Source: JBBDMX01 sp038241095 (GTDB taxonomy: Bacteria > Planctomycetota > Phycisphaerae > Phycisphaerales > Phycisphaeraceae). Taken from it: a stretch of 15,384 bases of DNA. A model generated the notes under the pieces. The model searched no databases, was not told where the DNA came from, and saw nothing but the letters and a program-made list of their open reading frames with translations. Below are positions 6,752 through 13,822 of the stretch, piece by piece. Numbering within the stretch: the stretch's first letter is position 1; the number at the start of each line of letters is the position of its first letter. The stretch spans positions 1-15,384 of the forward strand of contig JBBRGB010000062.1 in assembly GCA_038241095.1 (NCBI GenBank), in the 5' to 3' direction. The translations under genes and the position numbers were made by a program.

Positions 6752-7972
6752 ATGAAAATTCATGAGTACCAGGCGCGGGAGTTGTTGACCAAGTTCGGAA
6801 TCCCCGTGCCGGCGGGCATTGTGGTGGAGAACCCCACCGAGGCCGCCCGCGCCTTTGAAGCCCTGCAAAAGCGGCATCACGCCAAGTTGGCGGTGGTCAA
6901 GGCCCAAGTTCACGCCGGCGGTCGCGGCAAGGGTGGCGGGGTCAAACTCGTCAAAAGCGCCGATGAAGCCCGCCAAGCCGCCTACGCCATTTTAAGCAAG
7001 CCGCTCATCACCCCGCAGACCGGGCCGCACGGTGTCAAGGTCACAAAACTGTTGGTGGCTGCGGGGGTCGATATCGAGAAGGAATACTACCTGGGCATGG
7101 CCATCGACCGCGCCCGCGGCTTGCCGGTCATCATCGCCTCGGCCCAGGGCGGTGTGGACATCGAGCAAGTGGCACGCGACACCCCCGACGCCATCGTCCG
7201 CGAGGCCATCAGCCCCGCCACCGGTCTGCTGCCCTACCAGGCGCGCAAGGTCGCCTACCGCCTGGGTCTCAAGGGCGAAACCGTGCGACTGGCGGCCAAG
7301 ATCATGCACCAACTGGCCGACCTCTTCATCAAGACCGACGCCAGCCTGGCGGAGATCAACCCGCTGGTGGTCACCGCCCCGACGACCGACTTCCCCGACG
7401 GCCAAGTGCTGGCGGTCGATGCCAAGATCGTCTTTGACGACAACGCCAACTTCCGCCACGACGACCTCAAACTCATGACCGACCCCACCGAGGAAAACGA
7501 GGCCGAGCAGGACGCCAAGCGTTTCGGCCTGTCGTACATCAAGCTCGACGGCGAGATCGGCTGCCTGGTCAACGGCGCGGGCCTGGCGATGGCGACCATG
7601 GACTTGATCAAGCTCCACGGAGCCGAGCCGGCCAACTTCCTGGACGTCGGCGGCTCCGCCAGTGAAGAGGCCGTCACCGAGGCCTTCCGCATCATCTTGA
7701 ACGACCCCAACGTCAAGGGCGTGCTGGTCAACATCTTCGGCGGGATCATGAAGTGCGACGTCATCGCCACCGCCATTGTCAATGCCGCCCGTAACATCGG
7801 CTTCAAGGTTCCCCTCGTGGTGCGACTCGAAGGCACCAACGTCGAACCGGCGCGGAAGATTCTCGATGACGCCCGCGGTGAAATCGCCAACCTGCAAACC
7901 GCCACCGATCTCGCCGACGCCGCCCGCAAAATCACCCAGGCCGTCGGCGGCGTCAAAGCCAGCGCAGCCTAA
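6752..7972 (+). CDS. sucC: succinyl-CoA synthetase, beta subunit
   Basis: A 406-residue ATP-grasp enzyme subunit. With the alpha subunit SucD it makes succinate and ATP or GTP from succinyl-CoA in the TCA cycle. The start MKIHEYQARELL, the glycine-rich HAGGRGKGGGVKLV loop (about 54-67) and the C-terminal N-G-A-G-L-A-M-A-T-M-D, FLDVGG and N-I-F-G-G-I-M-K-C-D motifs are family hallmarks. Length is slightly above the ~388 of E. coli SucC; a loop rich in Asp and Glu around DPTEENEAEQDAKRFG differs from the usual one. The frame is uninterrupted. The partner sucD, usually directly downstream, is absent: a 67-aa gene and clpS follow instead. The ribosome site is weak. Promoter candidate at 6688-6716. 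Confidence 0.97.
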   Translation: MKIHEYQARELLTKFGIPVPAGIVVENPTEAARAFEALQKRHHAKLAVVKAQVHAGGRGKGGGVKLVKSADEARQAAYAILSKPLITPQTGPHGVKVTKLLVAAGVDIEKEYYLGMAIDRARGLPVIIASAQGGVDIEQVARDTPDAIVREAISPATGLLPYQARKVAYRLGLKGETVRLAAKIMHQLADLFIKTDASLAEINPLVVTAPTTDFPDGQVLAVDAKIVFDDNANFRHDDLKLMTDPTEENEAEQDAKRFGLSYIKLDGEIGCLVNGAGLAMATMDLIKLHGAEPANFLDVGGSASEEAVTEAFRIILNDPNVKGVLVNIFGGIMKCDVIATAIVNAARNIGFKVPLVVRLEGTNVEPARKILDDARGEIANLQTATDLADAARKITQAVGGVKASAA

Positions 7973-7998
7973 ACCACGACAGCCCCAGAACCGCCACC

Positions 7999-8202
7999 AT
8001 GATCAAGCCCGAACCGTTTCTCGCTGAATTAAACCGTCTCCGCCAAGACATCGGCAAGGATGAAACCGACCCCGAATGGCTGGCGGTGCATCACGCCTTT
8101 TGCTTCCTGAGCTACAAGATGACCGACTTCACCAAGTACCTCGCTGAGGCCGAAGATCGCGGAGAGTTCGACGCCTACAAAGCCGAGAAAGGTGAGGATT
8201 GA
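7999..8202 (+). CDS. small protein of unknown function
   Basis: A 67-residue open frame starting 26 bp after sucC on the same strand. I do not recognise it. It is acidic, without membrane segment or signal peptide, and is probably mostly helical: FLAELNRLRQDIG, then WLAVHHAFCFLSYKMTDFTKYLAEAEDRGEF. Codon use with G/C in third positions fits its neighbours, which supports it being coding. The ATG has no clear ribosome site (it is preceded by a C-rich stretch), so expression may depend on translation of sucC. The frame ends 7 bp before a palindromic repeat. A spurious frame is possible but less likely. Confidence 0.62.
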   Translation: MIKPEPFLAELNRLRQDIGKDETDPEWLAVHHAFCFLSYKMTDFTKYLAEAEDRGEFDAYKAEKGED

Positions 8203-8209
8203 TCCGTCA

Positions 8210-8300
8210 GAGCCGACGGGCGTAAGCCCGCGGTGGAAGTAACTTGCACGCAATTCTCGCGTACAAGCTGGATCGACCGGGGACTTACGCCCCGCGGCTC
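8210..8300. repeat. palindromic repeat pair before clpS
   Basis: Two 25-bp arms, 8210-8234 and 8276-8300, are inverted with a few differences around the core GGGCGTAAGCCC / GGGACTTACGCCC. Between them CTTGCACGC and GCGTACAAG form an inner stem with one mismatch. The whole would fold as one long hairpin in the clpS leader, ending 10 bp before its ribosome site. Confidence 0.85.
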
Positions 8301-8322
8301 AGACGACACAAAGGAGAAAGCC

Positions 8323-8658
8323 ATGTCCGACGCAATGGAAGCCGACCCGCCCCGCGAAGAACCTGATGAAAGTTCCAACACCGCCGCAGCCACCAAAGAC
8401 AAGCCCCTTAAAAAGCCCACCAAGCCGCTGCCTCCTTGGAAGGTCTTGCTGCACAACGATGATGTCAATGAGTTTCTCTTCGTCATCGAAACCGTGCGCA
8501 TGTTGACGACGTTGGGCAAACAGGAAGCCGAGCTTCGCGTCGTCGAAGCCCACAAGACCGGCGTGGCCTTGCTGCTGACGACCCACCGTGAACGGGCCGA
8601 GCTTTATCAGCAGCAGTTCACCAGCCGCAACGTCACCGTCACCATCGAGCCGGCATGA
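8323..8658 (+). CDS. clpS: ATP-dependent Clp protease adaptor ClpS
   Basis: A 111-residue protein with a disordered acidic/Pro-rich N-terminus (1-38) and a ClpS core (PF02617) from PPWKVLLHNDDVNEF. ClpS binds ClpA or ClpC and delivers proteins with N-degron residues to Clp protease. The H-N-D-D motif (44-47), which binds the substrate amino terminus, and the later histidine (H77 in E-A-H-K-T-G) are present. The rest is diverged: LLLTTHRERAELYQQQF aligns with the usual VYTREIAETKVEQV region. The N-terminal extension is longer than in E. coli (106 aa total there), with the core correspondingly compact. A strong ribosome site, AAGGAG, ends 6 bp before ATG 8323, which fixes the start; upstream frame is repeat. 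Partner clpA/clpC is not in the window. The stop TGA overlaps the first bases of a GAGCCGCGCACG repeat. Confidence 0.88.
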   Translation: MSDAMEADPPREEPDESSNTAAATKDKPLKKPTKPLPPWKVLLHNDDVNEFLFVIETVRMLTTLGKQEAELRVVEAHKTGVALLLTTHRERAELYQQQFTSRNVTVTIEPA

Positions 8659-8678
8659 GCCGCGCACGCAGTAAGCGG
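8657..8678 (+). repeat. GAGCCGCGCACG-family repeat, single unit
   Basis: A perfect 22-bp unit with C at the variable position. Its first two bases are the last two of the clpS stop codon. No inverted partner lies nearby. Confidence 0.93.
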
Positions 8679-8688
8679 TTTCCGAGGA

Positions 8689-8771
8689 GAAAAAGGGGAC
8701 ATCCACAATTTTCATTTCCTTGTCGTGCGAATCACCCCAGCGCCAAGAAAATTGTGGATGTCCCCTTTTTC
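8689..8771 (+). terminator. 25-bp hairpin, probable terminator after clpS
   Basis: A perfect 25-bp inverted repeat, 8689-8713 with 8747-8771, encloses a 33-nt loop. The right arm ends CCCCTTTTTC, so on the plus strand a GC-rich stem is followed by T's, as in an intrinsic terminator; the left arm begins with A's, so it could work both ways. It is also a copy of the GGGGACATCC repeat family: 15149-15216 has the same arms and a related loop (TTCCTTG...AATC...GCGCCAA). It is the only terminator-like signal between clpS and the ANTAR gene. Confidence 0.7.
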
Positions 8772-8891
8772 GGATCCGTCGCCCCTCAACTTTGAAACAA
8801 GGTAAACTGGCCACCAGACCGGGGGCCGGGGCGTTTATCGCGTTTCATCGGTCGGTTCAGCAGCGACGTCGCTGGCAAGCGAGGGATCATC

Positions 8892-9536
8892 ATGACGGAA
8901 ACGGCAACCAATCCAACCACCCAGCGCGTCGAACACACCGGCGTCCTGCCCGCGTCTCCCAAACGCATTCTCGTGGCCGAGGATGAACACCTGTTGGCGA
9001 CCAACATCGCCCACAACCTGCGTAGCCTGGAGTTCGAGGTCATCGGCCCGGCCGCCAACGGTCAGCAGGCCATCGAATTGGCCAAGGAACACAAGCCCGA
9101 CCTCGCCCTCTTGGACATCCGCATGCCCGGCACCAACGGTCTGGAAGCCGCCCAAGTTCTCTTTTGCCAAATGGGCATTCCCGTCATGATTCTCTCGGCC
9201 TTTTCCGACGCAGACTACCTCGCCGCCGGCACCCGCATCGGCGTCTTTGGCTACATGCTCAAGCCCGTCACCCTGGACGAACTTCGCGTCAGCATCGCCG
9301 TGGCCTGGTCGCGCTACACCCAACACACCCGCCTGCGCGACGAAGTGCAAGACCTCAAAGTCACCTTGGAAAACCGCAAGGTCATCGAGCGTGCCAAGGG
9401 TTTGGTGATGCAAAAGTTGGGCTTGAGCGAAGATGAGGCCATGAAGCGTTTGCAGAAGCAGGCCCGCGACAGCCGCCGCAAACTCGCCGACCTGGCGCAA
9501 TCCATCCTCGACGCCAGCGATCTGCTGGGGGTGTGA
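8892..9536 (+). CDS. ANTAR-domain response regulator
   Basis: A 214-residue two-domain regulator. The N-terminal receiver domain (about 24-140) has the acidic pocket E30-D31, phosphoacceptor D75 in LALLDIRMPG, S102 and K124 in YMLKPV. A helical linker follows (about 140-160). The C-terminal ANTAR domain (about 160-210) has ENRKVIERAKGLVMQKLGLSEDEAM, a clear family signature. ANTAR proteins bind paired hairpins in nascent RNA and prevent transcription termination, usually after phosphorylation; the AmiR, NasR and EutV regulators are examples. No sensor kinase and no obvious nitrogen or ethanolamine gene is next to it, so the target is unknown. The start ATG has GAGGGA 6 bp upstream. Its stop is only 2 bp from the convergent stop of the thioredoxin-like gene. 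Confidence 0.95.
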   Translation: MTETATNPTTQRVEHTGVLPASPKRILVAEDEHLLATNIAHNLRSLEFEVIGPAANGQQAIELAKEHKPDLALLDIRMPGTNGLEAAQVLFCQMGIPVMILSAFSDADYLAAGTRIGVFGYMLKPVTLDELRVSIAVAWSRYTQHTRLRDEVQDLKVTLENRKVIERAKGLVMQKLGLSEDEAMKRLQKQARDSRRKLADLAQSILDASDLLGV

Positions 9537-9538
9537 AC

Positions 9539-10783
9539 CTACCGCCCCTCCGCGCCCAGCAATTCCTCGATCTCTTTCTTAAGCGTCGCTTCCATCGTTT
9601 CCGGGTTGACGCCCTGATGCACTTCCACGACTTTGCCATCTTTGAGGATGGCGGTGTGGGGGATGGGGCCGATGCCGTAGGCCTTGGCCACCGCGCCGTC
9701 GGCGTCCATCAGCACCGGCAAAGTCATGCCTGTCTGCTTGATGAATTGCTTGACCTGCTCGGGCGTTTCCATGATGTCCACGGTGTAAATCGCCAGGCTC
9801 TTGTTTTCCTTGTCCGCCCAGGCTTTGACCATTTGCAGGATTTCCATGTTGATGCGACATGGGCCGCACCATGTGGCCCAGAAGTCCAGAATCACGACTT
9901 TTTCCTTGACGTCGGCGAGGTTGAACTGTTTGCCTTCAAGCGTGGGCAGCACCAGTTTCGGCGCGGGCTTGCCCACCGAGGCGTGTTGCTGCCGCTGCGA
10001 TGACGCCGCCCGCGCCAAGGCTTGAAGCGAGTCCACGGCCACGGAGTTGGTGGTGTCCAAAGCGAAGGCGTCATCGGGCAACTTGCCATCAAGGGCGGCA
10101 TCGGGATATTTGTAGGAAACGCTGACACTGTCGCCGGGCTTACCGCCCATGTGGGTGGCATCGACTTGCAGCACGACCTCGCGGATGAGGCCGTTGGCTT
10201 CGGGCCAGATCGTCCAGACGCTGCCGTCTTGATCGGCGAAGGTCAGGCCGGCGCGAGGGTGGTTTTCATCGCTGGCGGCGAGCTTCACATCGGCCTTGGC
10301 CAAGCCGCTGAGAACGCCCATCGGCTCCGGGCTGAGCAGCATGACCACTGCGGGCAAGGGCGGGTTGCCAAAGAGCCGGGGCAGGCCATCGGTCAAGGCT
10401 TGGTAATCCAGCTTCGTCACCGGTTGCTCGACGTGATGGCCCGACACCTGGCCCAAGACCGCCCGCAATTGGCCCTTGTCCACCACCAGTTTGTAATCGG
10501 GGTGATCCAGGGCGAAACGGTCGGGCCGCTCGTAGGCGACGGTGTACCAAGTTTGGCGAATGTTGGCCCACCGGCCTTGATTCTGGTTGACGGTGAACTC
10601 GACCTTGGCGCTGAAGGTCTTGGCCTGGGCGTAGGCGTTGAGAATGCGGTCGCGCAAAGCCGTGGCGGGATCGGTCACCCCCGCCGCCTCTTGGGGCGAA
10701 GGCGGCGCGGCCAGCAGATTCGCCGTCATCATCAAGAACGCCATGCAGCCGACCAGCATCATCGAAACATTTCGCGTCATCAT
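9539..10783 (-). CDS. secreted LolA-like/TlpA-like thioredoxin fusion
   Basis: A 414-residue exported protein. A signal peptide (basic start, hydrophobic VSMMLVGCMAFLMMTANLLA, then A-A-P) is followed by a ~220-residue domain resembling LolA-like/DUF2092 sheets (AYAQAKTFSAKVEFTV, YERPDRFAL), and then a TlpA/ResA-type thioredoxin domain starting about residue 270 (VGKPAPKLVLPTLEGKQFNL). The redox motif is W-C-G-P-C (C306 and C309), with the cis-proline in I-P-H-T at about 375. Thioredoxin-like proteins of this class reduce or exchange disulphides outside the cytoplasm; the LolA-like half probably binds a hydrophobic ligand, but what the fusion does is unknown. Three ATGs in a row (10786, 10783, 10780) follow GGAG; spacing favours the second or third. 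The frame upstream of them is not coding. It follows birA on the same strand after 142 bp. Confidence 0.87.
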   Translation of the reverse strand: MMTRNVSMMLVGCMAFLMMTANLLAAPPSPQEAAGVTDPATALRDRILNAYAQAKTFSAKVEFTVNQNQGRWANIRQTWYTVAYERPDRFALDHPDYKLVVDKGQLRAVLGQVSGHHVEQPVTKLDYQALTDGLPRLFGNPPLPAVVMLLSPEPMGVLSGLAKADVKLAASDENHPRAGLTFADQDGSVWTIWPEANGLIREVVLQVDATHMGGKPGDSVSVSYKYPDAALDGKLPDDAFALDTTNSVAVDSLQALARAASSQRQQHASVGKPAPKLVLPTLEGKQFNLADVKEKVVILDFWATWCGPCRINMEILQMVKAWADKENKSLAIYTVDIMETPEQVKQFIKQTGMTLPVLMDADGAVAKAYGIGPIPHTAILKDGKVVEVHQGVNPETMEATLKKEIEELLGAEGR

Positions 10784-10816
10784 CATTACTCCGGGGAAAA
10801 AGCCTGTGCAACAATC

Positions 10817-10830
10817 ACACTTGCAAGTGT
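10817..10830. promoter_or_regulatory. 14-bp perfect palindrome, candidate operator
   Basis: ACACTTGCAAGTGT is a perfect palindrome 31-48 bp upstream of the thioredoxin-fusion start codons and upstream of its GGAG site. On the minus strand its first half overlaps TACACT, a possible weak -10 box. It could bind a dimeric regulator or form a hairpin in the leader. No second copy was seen in the window. Confidence 0.4.
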
Positions 10831-10854
10831 AGGCGTGAGTCATGCGCCGGGTGC

Positions 10855-10881
10855 CTGTGGCAAAGGCTTTGCGTGCCACAG
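10855..10881. repeat. small hairpin between birA and thioredoxin gene
   Basis: CTGTGGCA (10855-10862) pairs with TGCCACAG (10874-10881) around an 11-nt loop. No T-run follows on the minus strand, so it is not a classical terminator for birA. Flanking words (GGGTGCC, GCCACAG) resemble those of the pair at 2897-3063 and may mark a distant copy. Confidence 0.45.
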
Positions 10882-10925
10882 TGATCCACAGCCAGCGCCT
10901 CCGCTGCGTCAATTCGCCGCGCTGG

Positions 10926-11948
10926 CTACCACGCTTCGATGGATGTGCAAGCGGCGGGCAGGTGGCGCATCGTCCCCGAGTTGTCACGCACGATGAGGCC
11001 CTGTCGTGGGTCCAGATCGATGACCTCGCCTTCGATGCGCTGGCCATCACAGTTGGCGACGATGCTTCGCCCGCGCAACACACTTCGCTTTTGCCAAGCC
11101 TCATGCAAGGCCGTCGCATCGGGCGCGGCCAACATCGCTTCGAGTCGCGTCACCACTTCCACGATCACCCGCAGACGATCCACCGCCAAGCCCAGCATCG
11201 CCAGACTGGTCACCCGCGCCCGCAAGGCCGAATCCTCGGCAGGGAGGTCATCGGGCCGCAGATCGACATTGACGCCGATGCCGATGATGAAGGCTCGCGT
11301 GCCGGATTCACTGGTGACACTTTCAACCAAAATGCCCGCGAGTTTGCGACCCCCGGCCAGCACATCATTGGGCCACTTGACGCCCAGCGGCGCGATGCCC
11401 GGCGCGGCCACCTCCACGCCCAAGGCCACCGCCAGCGCCGAGGCGGGCACGATGAAATCGATCGCCAGCGCCGCGCCGTCCACAGGCCCGGCCATGACAT
11501 AACTGAGCATGACGCACCGACCAGGCGGGGCGCTCCAACGCCGACCCAGCCGCCCCCGCCCCGCCAGTTGTTCATCAGCCAGCACCAGAACGCCGCGGGC
11601 CTTGTCACCATGCGCCGCGATAAGTCGCCGGGCCGCGTCCTGCGTGCTGCTGGTGCGTTGATACACCTCGATGAGGCGCGGCCCCGCCACCGCCCCGCCG
11701 TCGCTGGACAACGGCAAGGTCCACGCCAGATAATCGCGCCACGTGGCCAAACCACTTCGCGCCAGTCGCACGCCTTGATGCGGATGTTCATCCAACACAC
11801 AGCCGGCCTCACGCAGACGTTGCAACTCGGCGGTGAGAGACGCGGCGCTAAACGCAAGCTTCGACGCAAGCTCGCGCGGAACCCGTGGCCGTTGGATACT
11901 CAACAACTCGTGGAGCAAGGGGACATGGATGTTGACGGGATCGGACAT
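10926..11948 (-). CDS. birA: bifunctional biotin ligase/repressor BirA
   Basis: A 340-residue protein that attaches biotin to carboxylase carrier domains through biotinyl-AMP and, in bifunctional members, represses biotin genes. An N-terminal winged-helix domain (about 1-65: VPRELASKLAFSAASLTAELQRLREAGC) supports the repressor form. The ligase domain has the S-T-Q-D-A motif (about 101-105), the biotin-binding G-R-G-R-L-G-R-R-W (130-138), K-W-P-N-D (191-195), K-L-A-G-I-L (202-207) and G-I-G-V-N-V. A C-terminal SH3-like domain follows (GEVIDLDPRQGLIVRD). Length is normal. ATG 11948 is the likely start, 7 bp after nadC stops; a TTG at 11963 would overlap nadC. No ribosome site is strong, so translation is probably coupled to nadC. 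No biotin synthesis gene is in the window. Confidence 0.94.
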   Translation of the reverse strand: MSDPVNIHVPLLHELLSIQRPRVPRELASKLAFSAASLTAELQRLREAGCVLDEHPHQGVRLARSGLATWRDYLAWTLPLSSDGGAVAGPRLIEVYQRTSSTQDAARRLIAAHGDKARGVLVLADEQLAGRGRLGRRWSAPPGRCVMLSYVMAGPVDGAALAIDFIVPASALAVALGVEVAAPGIAPLGVKWPNDVLAGGRKLAGILVESVTSESGTRAFIIGIGVNVDLRPDDLPAEDSALRARVTSLAMLGLAVDRLRVIVEVVTRLEAMLAAPDATALHEAWQKRSVLRGRSIVANCDGQRIEGEVIDLDPRQGLIVRDNSGTMRHLPAACTSIEAW

Positions 11949-11955
11949 GCGTTTG

Positions 11956-12873
11956 TCAATCAATGTCCAGGCCCAAGTCCAACGCCGGGGCGGAATGGGT
12001 CAAGGCTCCGACGCTGATGCGATCCACGCCCGTCGCGGCGATTGACGCCACGGTGTCGAGATTCACCCCGCCGCTGGCTTCGAGTTGCACCGCCGGCGTC
12101 AGACGATCACGCATCGCCACCGCTTGCCGCAACGTCGCCGGGGGCATGTTGTCCAAGAGCACAATGTCTGGCCCCGTGGGCAGCACCATTTCCAACTGCG
12201 CCAAAGTGTCCACCTCAACTTCGATGAAACTGAGTTTGGGATTGATTCGTCGAGCCTCGGAAAACGCGGCCTTCAGCGCGGCCGGCAACTCCGTCGGCGG
12301 AATGTGGGCAATGTGGTTGTCCTTGACGAGCATGGCATCGTAAAGGCCGATGCGATGGCTCACCCCCCCGCCGCAGACCACGGCATACTTCGCCAGGCCA
12401 CGCAGACCGGGGATGGTCTTGCGCGTGTCGCAGATGCGGGCAGTGTTGCTCGCGGAGGCGTTTGCCGTCACGGCTGCCACGGCGGCGACGTAGCACGCCG
12501 TCAGCGTGGCGATGCCTGAAAGATGCGTGGCGAAGTTCAACGCGATGCGTTCGACCGCCAGAATGCTCCGCAGCGAACCGGCAAACCGCGCCACTTCGTC
12601 GCCGGGTTGAAGCGCGTCGCCATCGTGTCGCGTCACGATGAGTCGCAAGGTCGAGTCGTAGGCGTTGATGATGACTGGCAACAGGGCCGCCCCGCTGAGG
12701 ACACCCGGCTTGCGGGATCGCATGATGGCCGTAGCCTGTTGCGCCGCGGGCACCAAGGCTTGGCTGGTGAGGTCGCATGAGTCCGGGCCAAGGTCTTCAG
12801 CGCGGGCCACGGCGATGAGCCGTCGCAACTCCGCGGGCGTGATGTAAGAGGCGAGGTCAATCATGGTTTTCAT
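11956..12873 (-). CDS. nadC: quinolinate phosphoribosyltransferase
   Basis: A 305-residue enzyme that converts quinolinate and PRPP to nicotinate mononucleotide, CO2 and pyrophosphate in de novo NAD synthesis. Family residues are in place: E-D-L-G near the N-terminus, E-R-x-x-L-N-F (about 108-114), D-T-R-K-T (149-153), the H-R of G-V-S-H-R-I-G-L-Y-D (173-174), and K-D-N-H (184-187), then E-V-E-V-D, L-L-D-N and E-A-S-G-G-V near the C-terminus. Length is slightly above the usual ~280-295. ATG 12873 overlaps the stop of the upstream ASCH gene by one base (TGATG), so translational coupling is likely; ATG 12864 and GTG 12876 are alternatives. nadA and nadB are not present here. Confidence 0.96.
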   Translation of the reverse strand: MKTMIDLASYITPAELRRLIAVARAEDLGPDSCDLTSQALVPAAQQATAIMRSRKPGVLSGAALLPVIINAYDSTLRLIVTRHDGDALQPGDEVARFAGSLRSILAVERIALNFATHLSGIATLTACYVAAVAAVTANASASNTARICDTRKTIPGLRGLAKYAVVCGGGVSHRIGLYDAMLVKDNHIAHIPPTELPAALKAAFSEARRINPKLSFIEVEVDTLAQLEMVLPTGPDIVLLDNMPPATLRQAVAMRDRLTPAVQLEASGGVNLDTVASIAATGVDRISVGALTHSAPALDLGLDID

Positions 12874-13652
12874 CACGGAGCGTCACCGCCGAGTCGATCA
12901 TTTTCCATCGTCAATCGCAGGCGGTTGGGTTCCAGCATATCGAGTCGCATGGCCGCGCCCGGCGCGATCCCCTGCGCCGCAAACACCGGCCCCCATTGCC
13001 GCCATTGGATCATGCCGTTGTCTAACAATCGCGTACTCACCGTCTTTCCATCCGGCAGCGTCAACAGCAACGGTCGATCCGCGGCGATGCGGCGACGAAG
13101 CTCCACGGGCAAGCGCAAGTAACGATTGCGAATCGCCCCGGCCGACCAGATGACACGCTGACTCGCCAACGCTGTCGCATCAAGAGCGTGATGCGATTTG
13201 ACCGCCCCGCGCGGCGAAAGATCGTCAAGCACAAACCACGCCAACCCACTGGAACGAATCGGTGGCCCCAGCGTCGAGGCCCGCACTTGCCCCAGGGTGA
13301 TGAACGTGGCGTAACGCACGTTGGCTTTGGCCCGCCAGTAGTCATCATCCCCGCCGACGTGACGCTGATATTGCCGCCGCAGTTGCTCGACCCGCGCGGG
13401 AGTGAGGCCGTCATAAAACACAACCTTGGTGGCCACCGCCTCGGCCGCGTAAGGCCCCGACGAAATCTTGATGCAGATCCGTTGCCCCGGTTCGATGGCG
13501 CGATACGGCGGAAGCGGTCGCACCGTCAGCCGACTCTCAATGGTCTTCTCACCCCGCAGAATCATGTCCACATAAGGCCGCCGCAGAATGGCGACGTGGC
13601 AGACTTCGGGAATCTTCGAGGCTGTGATGTTGGGCTTGCGGTGCATCGTCAT
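12873..13652 (-). CDS. ASCH-domain protein, possible B3-like C-terminus
   Basis: A 259-residue protein that overlaps nadC by one base and so heads the nadC-birA run. The N-terminal ~115 residues look like an ASCH (PUA-like) domain: VAILRRPYVDMILRGEKTIESRLTV, then P-G-Q-R-I-C-I-K-I-S and AVATKVVFYDGLTP. The ASCH fold can bind RNA or modified nucleotides. The C-terminal ~85 residues (from about 175) read NRYLRLPVELRRRI, LLLTLPDGKTVSTRLLDNG, WGPVFAAQGIAPGAAMRLDML, RLRLTM. This order of strands and G-x-x-P-G-x-x-x-x-x-x resembles B3/AbrB-like DNA-binding barrels, but that is my pattern reading and unproven. No signal peptide or membrane segment. The start is uncertain: GTG 13655, ATG 13652 and ATG 13646 are all possible, with no clear ribosome site. 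Biochemical function unknown. Confidence 0.75.
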   Translation of the reverse strand: MTMHRKPNITASKIPEVCHVAILRRPYVDMILRGEKTIESRLTVRPLPPYRAIEPGQRICIKISSGPYAAEAVATKVVFYDGLTPARVEQLRRQYQRHVGGDDDYWRAKANVRYATFITLGQVRASTLGPPIRSSGLAWFVLDDLSPRGAVKSHHALDATALASQRVIWSAGAIRNRYLRLPVELRRRIAADRPLLLTLPDGKTVSTRLLDNGMIQWRQWGPVFAAQGIAPGAAMRLDMLEPNRLRLTMENDRLGGDAP

Positions 13653-13684
13653 CACTCAAAAGATCGAGTCGCAATTCCGTTTCT

Positions 13685-13796
13685 CAAGCCCACGGATCAA
13701 ACCGCGGCTCGGAGCGTTTTGTTCCGTGGGATGCGTCGGGGGCTTTCGTGACCGATCCCACGGAAGCCGTCCAAGGCGACGGCATCCGTGGGCTTG
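13685..13796. repeat. nested CCCACGGAT inverted repeats
   Basis: An outer 13-bp inverted repeat (CAAGCCCACGGAT, 13685-13697, with 13784-13796) encloses an inner 11-bp one (TTCCGTGGGAT, 13722-13732, with ATCCCACGGAA, 13755-13765). All four arms share CCCACGGA or its complement. They fill the gap between the ASCH gene and the TauE gene, both minus-strand, so they sit at the ASCH promoter and the TauE 3' end. No clear promoter boxes were found inside. Confidence 0.8.
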
Positions 13797-13822
13797 GGAT
13801 GCGGTGTGAATGTTCCGTGGCC

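Noticed and set aside
6992..7897. 301-aa minus-strand open frame inside sucC
   Set aside because: Antisense shadow caused by GC-rich codons; sucC on the other strand has all family motifs.
10022..10996. 324-aa plus-strand open frame opposite the thioredoxin fusion
   Set aside because: Antisense shadow without domains; it also runs through an intergenic hairpin and into birA.
10842..12017. Long plus-strand open frame (391 aa) opposite birA
   Set aside because: It is the antisense of birA, rich in Arg, His and Gln, with no recognisable domain; birA is certain.
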